Assembly (NCBI GenBank): GCA_037042185.1
Contig: JAXQJY010000032.1
Coordinates: 744,001-808,000 of the forward strand
DNA: 64,000 nt
Reading direction: 5' to 3'
Source: Sordariomycetes sp. S80-01Y
Taxonomy: Eukaryota > Ascomycota > Sordariomycetes
The position numbers and the translations under genes were made by a program. Shown here in pieces: positions 11,001 to 21,584 of this stretch (the first letter of the stretch is position 1; each line of letters starts with the position of its first letter). The notes beneath the pieces were generated by a model, which saw only the letters and a program-made list of their open reading frames with translations, was not told the DNA's origin and ran no database searches.

Positions 11001-11839
11001 TGAAGATCGTGGAAAGTCCTGTAGAGCTTGGCTTGTGCAGATTGTGCAGTTCGCCCCGAAGGATGCTCCGGTGTCCAGAGCTTATGATGGGATTTCGGTA
11101 GACCCGAGACTTGATATGTGGCTGTCGCGCTATCGTCCTCGTAGGCCTTAGCAGTTTCTGGGATTGATGAGTCCGGCAAAGTGACTTTTGCACCTGGGGA
11201 CGCCATCGCTGAATCATGAGAATCCCACGACATGGCTCCCCGGTTGAAATCGAAGGTCCCTCTACCACCACCTGCCATCCGCCTTGTGTGAGAAGTCTGG
11301 GTCCGTGTGAATGTCGTGTTTCTCCATGACTTTGCAGATACATCGAAGTGTCGAGATGCACTGCTTTCCAAGGTTTCTTGCGAGCTCCGGGAGGGCGGAG
11401 GCGACATAATTGAACGTTCTCTTTGTCTATCGCCTGAGTGGACTCTCCGGCGGTGCATCCCCTCCTGGGATTCTCCTCGGGTCTCTAGACTCCATTCTCT
11501 ACCCCTCCGTTCTTCAGGATCCCCTCGTGGCCGCTCAGACTGCGAGCGTTCTCTCGACTCTTCTTTCCGTCGCTTCCTTCGTCGAGGCGCAGGATAAGCT
11601 TCGAACTCGACTGGGTTGGGTACGTCGGCATCGGGAGGTCGAACATCGAGCATGGGCACGGAATTGCGCCTTGCCTTGATCGTGTGCAGCTTGCGTGCAT
11701 TTTCGATGGCAGCGCGAGCAACCTTGGTTCGTTGTCGGCGCTCTTCGGCGAGGAGGACGACTGAACAGGACGTAGTGAAGACGAGACCACGGAGAGCGTT
11801 GAGAGCTGCCTTGGACGGTACAGGCTTAGGGAAAGACAT
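8096..11839 (-). CDS. Large mitochondrial PPR-like helical-repeat protein
   Basis: One uninterrupted frame of 1,247 residues runs from ATG 11839. The first 70 residues combine a hydrophobic stretch (LRGLVFTTSCSVVLLA, about 17–32) with many Arg/Lys and few acidic residues, which fits mitochondrial import. Residues of about 80–320 are basic and disordered. From about 330 to 950 come amphipathic helices in pairs of about 35 residues, such as LVARLFDMVVRDKNITAVQW and VFDLVLTRFLDTCC, resembling degenerate pentatricopeptide repeats. The C-terminal 250 residues are again disordered. Fungal PPR proteins of this size usually act in mitochondrial RNA processing or translation; this assignment is by architecture only. 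A different alpha-solenoid repeat is possible. Confidence 0.65.
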   Translation of the reverse strand: MSFPKPVPSKAALNALRGLVFTTSCSVVLLAEERRQRTKVARAAIENARKLHTIKARRNSVPMLDVRPPDADVPNPVEFEAYPAPRRRKRRKEESRERSQSERPRGDPEERRGREWSLETRGESQEGMHRRRVHSGDRQRERSIMSPPPSRSSQETLESSASRHFDVSAKSWRNTTFTRTQTSHTRRMAGGGRGTFDFNRGAMSWDSHDSAMASPGAKVTLPDSSIPETAKAYEDDSATATYQVSGLPKSHHKLWTPEHPSGRTAQSAQAKLYRTFHDLQSHPSNNKETGCFDVLARARLYLLNSSDRGVKTNFHDNGSRNSRGGMKRSRGTARKLVLDLLDMAKAFDAEKQLSSRYMSLAVAVLRNFPRGTGKTPTTPAAEHPAGHELISTLLQHAMIDDFQAAEDILALVLPSCHDAPELVARLFDMVVRDKNITAVQWMLQHFTSQPYETYGFFFDDAFLQQVLQRHGRLFGQPKATSEVFAAVREANSAYFIHIPRATQYDIHMLLLEGALVHSKTEMYEHELKQLQATDADRFATDPMAQNVSILSGVLNSIDRGWEALGKLEELSAMPSDVFDLVLTRFLDTCCDVLPRDQFLQVARGLIERHQLVMNDRWVRHTLDHWLQQEHLDTDAISSWLEYSRKSGWSPDEDFVSFVKWRLRSQNDPRVGRSILESVRHMAGQRKAEIRQSTGHAKSSTTEKYLAPIESLPSPISHNPADPISEVQGKIFADIGQLDDATFQRSEKTWLSKTVSLHGVLTREEQRIFEEMWRSLKMYDWRAMWEHFSQNYSTVEPPLAIVRLAILARLRIDNGETDVTEQVVKRAVEVAAASGLHLGNLAEPLLMAQIKKPRPGPAIVVRRAVADGHYIHNRVWNHAAVTALNRGYENGAIAICKEAASVNGDENLLYTVENFRNLLKAYVQGVKLRDLTSLLSELVRQNPIWITSRAFRDGYRYSMRILATRVVAKEQHPTKQKTAERCRQALHLMAYIRKKQLRYDEAGVEQPSLDLDKAMAVVDEAREHGLLNDVDIEMPSQDLAAETGKDSADDPFQRGHKSESISRSNKEGSTTSQAQRAEPQAPAPEQGTGQEYLETKTQLASIASDVEVCKPIEVPSMPDQTAESNRFSTGADMTTSLQEKINAARRPKHHSRNAPSADGWADDEPAESRRKTLRSGQMDKKTSKKLSQGSKDDTQTFVATLKPKRPQSTWIRDEERTEYHRASSLAPFDKLVAARRVDKPGDDAVSMW

Positions 11840-12763
11840 AGCGACGGGCCATGATGCAGAGCATCGTCCGAAACTCTACCGCATTTCCAATTTGGGTTGT
11901 TCGGAATCTGTGCTCGTCGCAATGTGTTTTCGAGGTGGTCGCGTAGTCGTTGGATCATCGAAAGTTCAATTGCAATCAGTCCAGAAACTGAATGAAGCCA
12001 GGCGGCAAAACATCGGCACCCAATACCAGTGACCAGAAAGGTGGGGCCGCGAAATGCAGTGAGATCACTATAATAACGACCGCGAGATAATCTGACATCT
12101 AGGTAAGGTACGGACTGCGACCCCTCAACTTCGAGCCTAGGAGGGATGGTTGTCAACCATATTGCTGGCCAGATGTGTGAACGGCTTTCGTCTAGCCTCG
12201 GCCCATCGTTGCTTGTAGCGAGTAAGCCATGTGCAGCTCACCATACGAGCCTCCCCCCTACCACGGACTTACGGATAACGAGGCGTGTCCGGAGACTAAC
12301 ATACGGCATCGTCTCCGTAAACGTGGAGGGGACGCGCATTGGCTAGATTCCAGTCGACCAGTGTTGCCATCAAGCAACCTTGAGGAAATAGACTCTCCAC
12401 CAGGCACTTTACGGAGATAGGATCGGACTTTGGCGCCAGCTGTTAAGCGATGGGCCGCGATGTATGAGATCATCCTTCTCCTCACACGGCCCAATGCCGA
12501 CCAGCGGCCAAGGAGATAGTGCCTCGGGTCATTGGCACACCGGATGGACCGCTGGATCACCAATTATCAACAAGTGTTGATCAATGAAGCAAGAAAGATG
12601 GAGTCGTTGGAAAAGTATATAAGAGCGGCCAGTTGCCATCCCTCCTTCCCAGGGCTTCAACCAGACGACAACACGACACATCAGCCTTGAATACTTCATC
12701 AAGTGTCAGCACTCATCAGTTGCATTGCTTGGACTGGATTTTCTCATTTTCAATAAGAACATC
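11840..12763. promoter_or_regulatory. Divergent promoter region with a TATA box for the aldo/keto reductase
   Basis: The left part lies upstream of the PPR-like gene. On the plus strand a good TATA element, TATATAA at 12616–12622, stands about 140 bp before the aldo/keto reductase ATG and is followed by a C-rich stretch likely to contain the transcription start. No other gene is supported in this 0.9 kb. Confidence 0.6.
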
Positions 12764-13951
12764 ATGCCGCCGCTGCCATCTGCGCCTACGCCTCCGAGCC
12801 CTCTGGGCCGCTATCGCTTGCTCTCGCCGAATGCTGCGGTTCGAGTTAGTCCCATTTGTCTGGGAGCCATGAACTTTGGCGAATCTTGGTGAGGAATTTG
12901 AAGTGAACTCGTTGGAACATCACTGATCCTCGATCCTAGGAAGGACTATATGGGAGCTTGTGATCAGCAGACGACCGAAGGCATCCTAGACTTCTTCTAC
13001 GAGCAAGGTGGCAACTTCATCGACACTGCCAACAACTACCAGTTCCAAGAGTCTGAGAAATGGATAGGGGAGTGGATGCACAAGCGCGGAAATCGTGATC
13101 AGATGGTCATCGCCACCAAGTACACCACCAACTACCAGGCTGGCCCCAATGCTCCTCCCATCATGGCCAACTTCTCTGGCAACGGCTCCAAGAGCCTCCA
13201 TGTTTCGGTTGCTGCCAGCTTGAAGAAGCTCCAGACGGACTACATCGACCTGTTGTGGGTGCATTGGTGGGATTACAGCACCTCAATCCCGGAACTCATG
13301 CAGTCTCTCAATAACCTTGTCGTAAATGGCAAGGTTCTCTACCTAGGTGCGAGTGACACTCCTGCCTGGGTTGTGAGCAAAGCCAACGAATACGCCCGCA
13401 ACCATGGCCTCCGTCCTTTCTCTGTCTATCAAGGCCGTTGGTCTGCAGCGGGTCGCGACTTCGAACGCGACATCATCCCGATGTGCAAGGAAGAGGGCAT
13501 GGGCCTATGCCCGTGGGGTGCTTTGGGCGGTGGCAAGTTCAAGTCCGAAGAGCAGCGGAAGTCAACGGAAGGTCGAAGCGTGGAACTTACCGAAAACGAT
13601 ATCAAGGTCAGCCAGGCTCTTGAAAAGGTTGCGGGGCGCTTGAACACAGCTATCACGAGTGTTGCGTTGGCATATGTGATGCACAAGGCACCTTTCGTGT
13701 TCCCCATTGTTGGCGGTCGTAAAGTGGATCATCTCAAGGGGAACATCGAGGCTTTGACTTTGGAGCTGTCCAAGGACGATATCAAGGAAATTGAGTCGGC
13801 AGTGCCATTTGATCTGGGCTTCCCGCACACGATGCTTTGGGGTCAGGAGGTGCCTGAGCACCCTCAGCAGGTTAGCCTGCTCAGGATGGCCGGCACTTTT
13901 GACTATGTACCTGAGCGCCAGCCGATCGCGCCGACGAAGAAGGGAGACTAG
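12764..13951 (+). CDS. Aldo/keto reductase, aryl-alcohol dehydrogenase-like
   Basis: This predicted NADPH-dependent reductase belongs to the AKR group that includes yeast AAD proteins and StcV/NorB-like reductases. Two exons (12764–12888 and 12940–13951) give 378 residues; without the first exon the frame would lack the opening beta strands ([15 protein letters not shown]). The AKR tetrad is complete: Asp70 and Tyr75 in FIDTANNY, Lys102 in IATKYT and His150 in WVHWWD. The C-terminal part has the coenzyme motifs [20 protein letters not shown]. The 51-nt intron has GT–AG ends. A strong TATA box upstream suggests regulated expression. No polyketide or peptide synthase gene lies nearby, so membership of a secondary-metabolite cluster is not supported. 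The natural substrate is unknown. Confidence 0.9.
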
Positions 13952-14499
13952 AGCATCTGCCTCAAATCGCACCGTTGGCGATGGCTTTCCGGGATAGTGT
14001 CCCAACAGTATCAACAGCAACATGAGCAGCCCTATCGGCATTTTCTCATGGGAGACAGCCGAACCCAAGGGAATTGGTATTACGACAATATGCAGCCTAA
14101 AGATGGGTGGTAGTGTAAGTTCTAGAACGATAGTTCGCTCGCACCAGCAGAGGTTGGATTTGTGGGGGTATTGCGAGACCAGCCTTTGGACGATATTTGA
14201 TAGCTGGATCGACCTTACAAATCGAACACAAAATAGCTCGTATTGCACTCAATCTATCAAGTTTTTCTACGACCTTGCGGATCAGGCTGTGCTGGCGGTG
14301 TCGGTTCGCGGTATGGGTGCTCCTCCCTCCCCGAATGTATGCCCAATACGGGCCAGGAGCGAAATCTTGACAACCTCCGAGTGTTTAGTCTACCAAGAGG
14401 TCCTCCAGTAACTTCACTATAAGGCCAAGAGCTTCTACTCACCGGTTTTGCGAAGCTTCTAATCTTGGTAGAACCTCGAGCAGGCACGGAGGCCTGACA
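13952..14499. other. Intergenic spacer
   Basis: This is sequence downstream of the reductase. It contains only short open frames with no recognisable protein features. Confidence 0.45.
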
Positions 14500-15566
14500 A
14501 TGAGTAGCAGTGGCGACACAGATTCACAATACTTTCTCCGACCAGCAGCGGTGCTCTCTCCCAGTATCGAAAAGGACTATGCTGAAGATCTCGCTAAAGA
14601 CATTACCAGCTGCTCCAGAGTCCAGAGCCTCCCCCTTCCAGATGCGATGGCTACAGAATTCCCAAGTCGGTCTCTAAGAGGCGTCGTTTTCGATTCACAG
14701 ATTGGCACTCCACCAGAAGAGCCAAAAGCACATGCGCAGGTAAAGGATGAGTATGCGGGGGTCGACATGTAAGTCTTTTGGTCTCCAAGATGTCAATTAC
14801 TGATAGCGGCAGTATTCCAAAGACACCTGAGAGAGAAATTGGTCAACAGTGTCTCGGTGGGGGCAAGTGGCAGCGAAATGCAGAGCAGCTGTTGATCCAG
14901 CCCCTTACAGGGATGCAGACACGAACAGAGAAGATCGCAGACGACACACTGGAGCCAAGAAGCCTAAATGGAATTACACGAAAAGCCGCTGAGTAGAGAT
15001 CCACGGCCATGTGCACGCCTCCTCGTCGGAAGGGCAAACTAAACCAAGTCCCTCCTGAGCGGTCATCCGGGAAGAAGCTCAGGGAAGTTCCGCCAGGCGC
15101 TCCACGAATTGTCGAGACGAAGGGTAAGTATACTTTTCGGAAAGGAATTCGCAGCATCGGGGAATACCGTGTCTTGTCACCTAAAGGCAAGACTCCGAGT
15201 CCGCGCAGCTCCGCATATCAGTGTCGCGATAGGTTCGATCGACGTCAAGCGACCGGCCGGAGGCCTATGGCCATCAAGGTGTTGGGCTATTCCAAGGAGC
15301 AGTTTAAAGAACAGCGGGTTCCGTTCGAACCAAAATCTGCTACTTCCCTGGATGAGACACCGGTTTTAGAAGAATGGAGATCCGGGGGGAAAGGTAGCAG
15401 AGATTCTACACAGAAGCTGGCAAGCACTGTGTCCGCGGAAACAGACTTTCCTGGCAACAAGCCTGCTGTGATTAAGCAGGAGCATGACGATGGTTTTGAG
15501 GTATGGTTTGCTACAGGATTAGAGGCCGGTGCTACGGGTCCTGCTGGGAGTACCGAGACTGATTAG
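14500..15566 (+). CDS. Unrecognised locus, two frames joined by an apparent intron and split by one in-frame stop
   Basis: I do not recognise this protein. ATG 14500 opens a frame that, after removal of a 44-nt GT–AG intron (14769–14812), continues in phase to a TAG at 14994–14996, giving about 152 residues. In the same frame a second ATG at 15009 opens 185 further residues to 15566. The two parts may be one gene with an extra splice not resolved here, two small genes, or a decaying gene. The product would be hydrophilic, rich in Lys, Arg, Pro and Glu, with no membrane segment or signal peptide. The motif KQEHDDGFEVW near the C-terminus looks like a SUMO-type acidic site (an observation only). 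A GTAAGT donor at 15124 lacks an obvious acceptor at normal distance. Confidence 0.4.
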
Positions 15567-15717
15567 AAGGGGGCGCATGCTGTCATCTAGATAACTGTCA
15601 TTCGCGGGTATCTCTGTACCTAATTTTCACGTGGTCTAACACGTAGCTCACATGTCGGAGCATATCCTTGCCTTTACCAGAACGCCATGGTGGACCGATT
15701 GACCTTCAATTACGGTC

Positions 15718-16868
15718 CTATTTCGCGCCTTTGCCCTTGGCCTCGTTCTCTCCCAGCTCCCTGATAAGGATTGAGGTCTTCCCGGCTCCGTCATAGTCCT
15801 CCTGCCCCGTCTCAAAACCAGGACACACGCCGATAGCCAGGTACTTTCCATCTCCAGAGAAGGCTAATGCCGCTACACTGTTGGGGAACTTTTGGTACTG
15901 CTTTAACCTCCTCTTTGCCTCGGCATCCCACAGCGCCACGGTCCCGTCACCGCCTCCACTGGCAAACGTCCCGTGCTTCGGGTGGAAAACCAGGGCATTG
16001 ACCGGGTACACGACATCTCCATCGCCGTCCGGCGCGGCTTGTCTGTGACACTTGAAGGCATACTTCCTCGCCTGGCTTTCCGCCGTATCTTCGAACCACT
16101 CCACCGCCACCCTGCCCTCGATACTGCTGGTGGCGTACCCCAAATCAGACGGCATGCAAGCCACCGCCCTCGTCAGATACCGTAAGGACGACTCGCGCTG
16201 CTGCCATGGCTTGAGATCGGTGCCGCCGGTGCTGAAAAGCTCTGCGATGGTGTTGAGGTCGTAGATGTTGATAATGCGGCCGGTCATTGCGACCACAATC
16301 TTGGAGGGCGATGAGGCGAGAGCGTGGGGCTTTCCGGGGAGGGAGATGCGGATGGGTTGGGAAGAGGGATCGCGGGTGTTGTGGAGATTGAGACTACAGT
16401 CCCAGGAGGCAGAGACGAGGATGCCTGGATCGGTCAGTAACAGCGCCACTTACTCCAGAGGTGAGAGATATCCTACCATGGGCTGAGCTGTATGTAACGC
16501 ATCGAGCGGGAGCAGCGTGCTTGCCCACAGCCGTCAGCTCGCCGGTTGAGAGGTTGACTTTGTTAACCACCCAGTCCATTCCTGCCGTGTAGGCCTCATC
16601 GTCATTGTCTCCGAAGCAGACATCTAGAACCGGCGCTTGATGTTCATAAGAGTTGACTAGACTTGACTCGGGCTGCGTGACATCGTAGTTGTAAAGCTTC
16701 TTGTCCCACGATGCGACAAGCAGCCTGGAGGGCGAAGAGGGAGCGAACGCGACAGAGGAGATCGCGTCGCCCGGCGGCGGGTTCAGCTCGTATTGTGTTG
16801 CTACTCAATTGTCAGCGCCTCAACTCACCGGAAACACCCGCGAGGCCCCTCGACTTACCTGGCGCCAT
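15718..16868 (-). CDS. BUB3: Mitotic checkpoint WD-repeat protein Bub3
   Basis: Bub3 is the seven-bladed WD40 propeller that binds phosphorylated kinetochore MELT motifs and recruits Bub1 and BubR1/Mad3 in the spindle checkpoint. Three exons (16868–16859, 16800–16477, 16424–15718) give 346 residues, the usual size. The first exon is only 10 nt (Met-Ala-Pro plus one base). Diagnostic Bub3 segments include LLVASWDKKLYNYDV in blade 1, TAGMDWVVNKV, YATSSIEGRVAVEWFED (the Bub3 signature) and NALVFHPKHGTFASGGGDG. Both introns have GT–AG ends and join in phase. The gene is head to head with SUI2 across 417 bp. It ends in a short basic tail (NEAKGKGAK). Confidence 0.93.
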
Positions 16869-17285
16869 CGTAATGGTATGGTTTGACGCTGGTTGTCGTT
16901 GCGACAATCTCGAATGTTTACTTCCAATCACGTGTCGCCGTAGCTTCTCCCTCATCAGATCTCGAAGCTAAAATTCTGCCGCGAATTACCGCTTGCCCGC
17001 CCGCGCCACACCCCGCCACACCCCACCATGATCGGTCGTAGCGGGAAAATGTCAAAATTGTGACTCCTCATGGTGAAGTTCCGCCTCGCAAACATCGAAC
17101 TGCCTTAACGTGAAGCTCCGACTCTGAAAGCTTCTTTCCCCGACGCTCGAGCATTTACAAAAACCGTTATCGATTTCGAGTTCCTCAACTGAATCACGAA
17201 CTCAAGCGACAGGCGCCAGGGCCCTTGGGACTCAACCCCACCTCTATCTCTCGAACATCCTTGAAATCGCGACAATACCGCCAAG
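16869..17285. promoter_or_regulatory. Bidirectional BUB3/SUI2 promoter with a CCAAT–CACGTG element
   Basis: The 417-bp interval separates two divergent ATGs. Close to BUB3, CCAAT (16924–16928) is directly followed by CACGTG (16929–16934), so a CCAAT-box site and a palindromic E-box abut. CCAAT is bound by the HAP complex and CACGTG by bHLH factors such as Cbf1 in fungi (family knowledge). Which of the two genes the element serves cannot be told. Confidence 0.5.
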
Positions 17286-18324
17286 ATGTCGCTAACGAAC
17301 TGCCGTTTTTACGAGGAGAAGTTCCCGGAGATCGATAGCTTTGTCATGGTCAATGTCAAGCAGGTACGCTGGCTCAAGAGTTAAGAAGCGATGTGGTGGT
17401 TCTGACTGCTGGATAGATCGCCGAGATGGGTGCTTACGTCAAGCTGCTCGAGTACGACAACATCGACGGCATGATTCTGCTCTCGGAACTGTCGCGTCGA
17501 CGTATTCGATCGATTCAGAAGCTCATCCGCGTTGGTCGCAATGAGGTTGTCGTCGTGCTGCGTGTGGACAAGGAGAAGGGTTACATCGATCTGTCGAAAC
17601 GTCGTGTGTCGCCCGAGGACATCATCAAGTGCGAGGAGCGCTACAACAAGAGCAAGATGGTGCACTCCGTCATGCGCCACGTTGCCGAGAAGACCAACAC
17701 CCCGATCGAGACCTTGTATGAGAGCATAGCATGGCCGTTGAACCGCAAGTTCGGCCACGCGATCGACGCGTTCAAGCTGTCCATCACGTGCGTTTTACCA
17801 GAGTTACACCCCACCTTTTCCTCAAAACTAACATGCGCAGCAACCCCGAAGTCTGGAACGACATCACCTTCCCCACTACCCCCGTCGCCGACGAACTGAA
17901 GCTCTACATCAGCAAACGTCTCACTCCCCAACCCACCAAGGTCCGAGCTGATATTGAAGTCACCTGCTTCGGCTATGAGGGTATCGACGCCGTCAAGGCC
18001 TCTCTACGAACCGCGGAGGCGAGGAACACCGAGGACAGCCAGGTTAAGGTCAAGCTGGTATCCCCGCCGCTATACGTCCTGACGAACACGTGCCTGGACA
18101 AGAGCGAGGGAATCAAGCGCTTGGAAGAGGCGATTGTGGATATTCGCGAGAGCGTGGATAAGGCAGGTGGTAACCTGACGGTGAAGATGGAGCCGAAGGC
18201 CGTGACGGAGAGCGACGATGCGGAGCTGCAGGCGTTGATGGAGAAGCGTGAGCGCGAGAACGCAGAGGTCAGCGGTGACGAGAGTGTCAGTGACAGCGAC
18301 GAGAACATCCCTGAGACTGTTTGA
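17286..18324 (+). CDS. SUI2: Translation initiation factor eIF2, alpha subunit
   Basis: eIF2alpha is the regulatory subunit of the GTPase that brings initiator tRNA to the 40S ribosome. Three exons (17286–17363, 17417–17787, 17841–18324) give 310 residues. The S1-type OB fold spans about residues 14–90. The regulatory loop reads [13 protein letters not shown], so the serine phosphorylated by Gcn2 (Ser51 in mature numbering, residue 52 counting Met) is present. The helical domain and the C-terminal alpha/beta domain ([19 protein letters not shown]) follow, and the protein ends in an acidic tail with [13 protein letters not shown]. The introns (53 nt each) have GT–AG ends; the second has a CTAAC branch. 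All family features are intact. Confidence 0.97.
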
Positions 18325-18854
18325 GATGGACGCTCTGGAATGAATTCATGAGTTTCACGGGCGATGATAAAGGTCTTTGATGGCCGGAACTCAAAAGGAT
18401 CTTCTGGCATCTGAATGTGGCTTCCAGGGGCGCACGGCAGGATTGGCTGGGTCATAGAGTTTGCATTGGAGATAGGAGGCTTCTGGCCTGACAGCGAGGC
18501 TCTGGTATGATTTTGTCTCACTGTCTGGAAGCTGTAGCGGGCCTGTTAACTACCCTGCGGCGGGCACTTTGCCCGCCGTGGGTGGTTATGCTATAATCAA
18601 AATAAAAAGATGAAATCACAACGGTTCTCTCGCTCGATTGCGATTAAAGGTCTATCGTTGAAGCTAGGTTATCTACAGACATACGTGTCGCGTGACGATC
18701 TCCTCAACGCACGTACCTGAGTTACAAAGTCTCGATTATCCACTTTGAACCTCATTTGCAGGTTTCGTGTAGCGCCGGTTTCTTCCTCTTCCGCATAACA
18801 ACCTCAAAGCCCAGTCAACTACGAGCGGCGGCCTCGACAGCTCGAGTCGCGGCA
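18325..18854. other. Intergenic spacer between SUI2 and IMP2
   Basis: This stretch is the SUI2 3' UTR followed by the IMP2 promoter. It includes an AT-rich patch near 18590–18620 (AATCAAAATAAAAAGATG), and a frame open from 18756 lacks an ATG before 18855. Nothing else was recognised. Confidence 0.45.
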
Positions 18855-19452
18855 ATGGCGTCCTCATTGTTTGCGCGAATACGTGCTAAACCGCTGTTCC
18901 CCTTCTACCGCACTGTCGCGACCAACCTCTTCCTCATCGCAACGTGGATCCCGGTCATTGCGTGGGTGAACATGCACGTTGCAGAACTCACTTTTGTCAA
19001 CGGGCCATCCATGTATCCCTTGATAAACAGTGATAAGGATTCGACACTGAAGAGAGACGTGGTGGTGAACTGGAAATGGAACGCGCAGGAGAACCTGGAA
19101 AGGGGCATGATTGTCACCCTCAGGTTAGTTGAGGCACCTCATCTCTGTGCTGCTGATGCTAATGGCCCCCAGGAGTCCTATTCATCCAGAGAATGTAGCA
19201 GTCAAGCGAGTCGTCGCGCTAGAAGGCGACATCATCAAGACAAAGCACCCATATCCCGTTTCTACGGTCAGGGTCCCTGTCGGACACTGCTGGGTTGAGG
19301 GCGATGGGCCGCCAGGCTCGACACTGGACAGCAACACGTACGGGCCTGTCAGCTGCAGACTCTTGACAGGCAAAGTCACGCATGTTGTCTATCCTTTCAA
19401 GAAGTTTGGCGCGATTAACTGGAAGGACCACCAGAGGCCGTTGGTGTCGTGA
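18855..19452 (+). CDS. IMP2: Mitochondrial inner membrane protease subunit 2
   Basis: Imp2 is a type I signal-peptidase-like subunit of the inner membrane peptidase that removes sorting signals from intermembrane-space proteins. Two exons (18855–19123 and 19173–19452) give 182 residues. The membrane anchor is about residues 21–38. The catalytic Ser52 lies in FVNGPSMYP and the general base Lys101 in AVKRVVALEGD, the canonical Ser/Lys dyad of family S26. The third conserved box, GHCWVEGDGPPGSTLDSNTYG, carries an S-x-N/D motif, and the C-terminus is short. The 49-nt intron interrupts just before SPIHPENV and carries a GCTAAT branch sequence. NGPSMYP and the short C-terminus favour Imp2 over Imp1. 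Confidence 0.93.
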
Positions 19453-20025
19453 CGGTGGGTTGGGGGCGTGGACCACCACTGTACAAGTTGTATTATCACA
19501 TAGAGCGTCATATGCATTTTGGAACAAGGAGATATGAGAATCATTATCAATTCATTGGCAAGCTCAAAACGGGTACCTTGGATGAAATGTTTTGTTTGCT
19601 CGGCTCGCAGCTCGACGCGCACAGACCAACCGCGACGGTCTTGCTCGGCGATAGCGGGTCCAGGAAGATCGGAACCAGGAATTTTTCCAACATCGCAGCC
19701 GGCCACCACGCGAGCGCTCCTCGCGCATCTCAACCTCACACCGGACCCGCCAAACAGAGTCATTCTACCTCGCTTCATGCGTAATTCTCTCGCTCACACA
19801 TAGAGAGCTTAGTTGGAGCTTCGACGACATTTCCGAGAGTCACAGCGAGCCTGCACGACCCCTTTCCGCGACCTCTTCCGCTTACGAGTGGCCTCCTACT
19901 GCGCCGACATCGATTGGAGGCGTAATCACGATTTGACGGAGGAGGACGCTCTCCGCTATGCACATTGGGCCTCCACAGGGAATCAGGATAGAAGGCAACA
20001 CAGACAACCGCGCGGTGCTCGTACT
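19453..20025. other. Intergenic spacer between IMP2 and the MME1-like carrier gene
   Basis: The frames open here lack ATG starts or are short. The last 200 bp are the likely leader of the carrier gene. A short upstream ATG at about 19958 reads only 23 codons and stops at the carrier start region, so it could act as a small upstream frame. Confidence 0.4.
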
Positions 20026-21145
20026 ATGAGTCCCGGCGGCGGCAGCGACGATGTCGAAGCCGAAGGCAGACCACCTTACCTACATGTGCGACTTCCACCA
20101 TCTTCGCTTTGCGGAAACCCCATGATCAAGGACTAACGGTAGACAGGCCATGGTTGCAGGCGGCATCGGCGGCTCAACGGGCGACATGCTGATGCACTCC
20201 CTCGACACCGTCAAAACACGCCAGCAAGGCGACCCCAATATCCCCTCCAAATATACCTCGCTCGGCCAGTCCTACTACACCATCTGGCGGCAAGAAGGCA
20301 TCCGACGCGGTCTGTACGGGGGCTGGCTGCCCGCCTTGGGCGGCTCGTTCCCCGGTACGGTCATGTTCTTCGGGACGTATGAGTGGTCTAAGAGGGCGTT
20401 GCTAGACATGGGCTTGCAACAACATCTCGCCTATCTGAGCGCTGGATTCCTGGGAGACTTGGCGGCGAGCGTGGTTTACGTTCCGAGTGAGGTGTTGAAG
20501 ACGAGGCAGCAATTGCAGGGACGTTGGAACAACCCGCACTTCAAGAGCGGATACAACTATCGCGGCACAATTGACGCTACGAGGACGATAGTCCGGACCG
20601 AAGGAGCCGCTGCCTTGTTTCACGGTTACAAGGCGACTCTGTACAGAGACCTGCCGTTCTCGGCGCTGCAGTTCATGTTCTGGGAGCAGTTCCACGCCTG
20701 GGCGCGTATATACAAGAACAGCCGGGACGTGGGCGTACCGCTAGAGCTATTAACAGGCGGTGCGGCGGGCGGTTTGGCTGGAGTCATCACCTGCCCTCTC
20801 GACGTGGTGAAGACGAGGCTACAGACGCAAATATCGTCGAGCCCCAGCTCGGACAAGGAAAAGCCGCAACAGCCCAGGGAACAGAAGCGACACATCTCGA
20901 CCTCGTCGCCGAGCACGCACCGCGTCAGGCCCGGAGCAGCACCGCTCCAGACGTCATCCGTCATCCGGGGGCTGAGCGTCATCTACAAAACCGAGGGGAT
21001 AAAGGGATGGTTCCTTGGTGTCGGGCCAAGAGGTGTATGGACCTTCATCCAGAGCGGCTGCATGCTGTTCCTGTACCAACGGCTGCTGAGGCAGATGGGT
21101 GTTTGGTTTCCCGAGGCCAAGGAGCGTGCTGAGCTAACGCGGTAA
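20026..21145 (+). CDS. MME1: Mitochondrial carrier, similar to yeast Mme1 (YMR166C)
   Basis: This SLC25-type carrier has three repeats with P-x-[DE]-x-x-[KR] motifs: MHSLDTVKTR in the first (Ser in place of Pro), VPSEVLKTR in the second and CPLDVVKTR in the third. Exons 20026–20085 and 20147–21145 give 352 residues. The segments VAGGIGGSTGD, EGIRRGLYGGW, AGFLGDLAASVVYVPSEVLK and YKATLYRDLPFSALQF match, from memory, the yeast protein reported as a mitochondrial magnesium exporter; the transported ion here is inferred from that likeness. A hydrophilic insert of about 50 residues (850–900 bp into the gene) precedes the last helices, as in the yeast relative. The 61-nt intron has a GACTAAC branch. 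The true start could lie in a further upstream exon, as only 20 residues precede the first helix. Confidence 0.87.
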
Positions 21146-21584
21146 CCACCGCCGCAAGCTAGCCGGGGAGCTTCGCTCTGTACATGGAAGACGAACAAAG
21201 TGTAACAACAACATAGATGGAGGTTGTGTACGAAGAGGGCTGGCATTGCTGGGCGTTGGGGTTAGAGCTCAGATCTCAAATATTGGTTACTACGCGCATA
21301 TAGACATAGAGCATACAAATGTCACGGCATCTTCTTTTTGTCGAGCTCTGCGCGTCTGTGCGTTCATTCCTTTGCTACCAAACGGAAAAGACAAAGACAA
21401 GTAAATTTGCTGGTAAAGATGTGTCATCCGCCCGCGAAGCCATTGCGAAAGGGGTATTGATCTCAGCGCTTGCCCATGCTATCTTGCAGTCATCATCATG
21501 TCATTGTGTTGTTCGTCGACTCCGAATGTTGAGGCCGTCCCCTAAACAGCCATCCCTCATAAGTATTTCCTTCCCCTTTCTACC
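21146..21584. other. Convergent intergenic spacer
   Basis: This lies between two convergent stop codons. It should contain both 3' UTRs. No other feature was seen. Confidence 0.45.
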
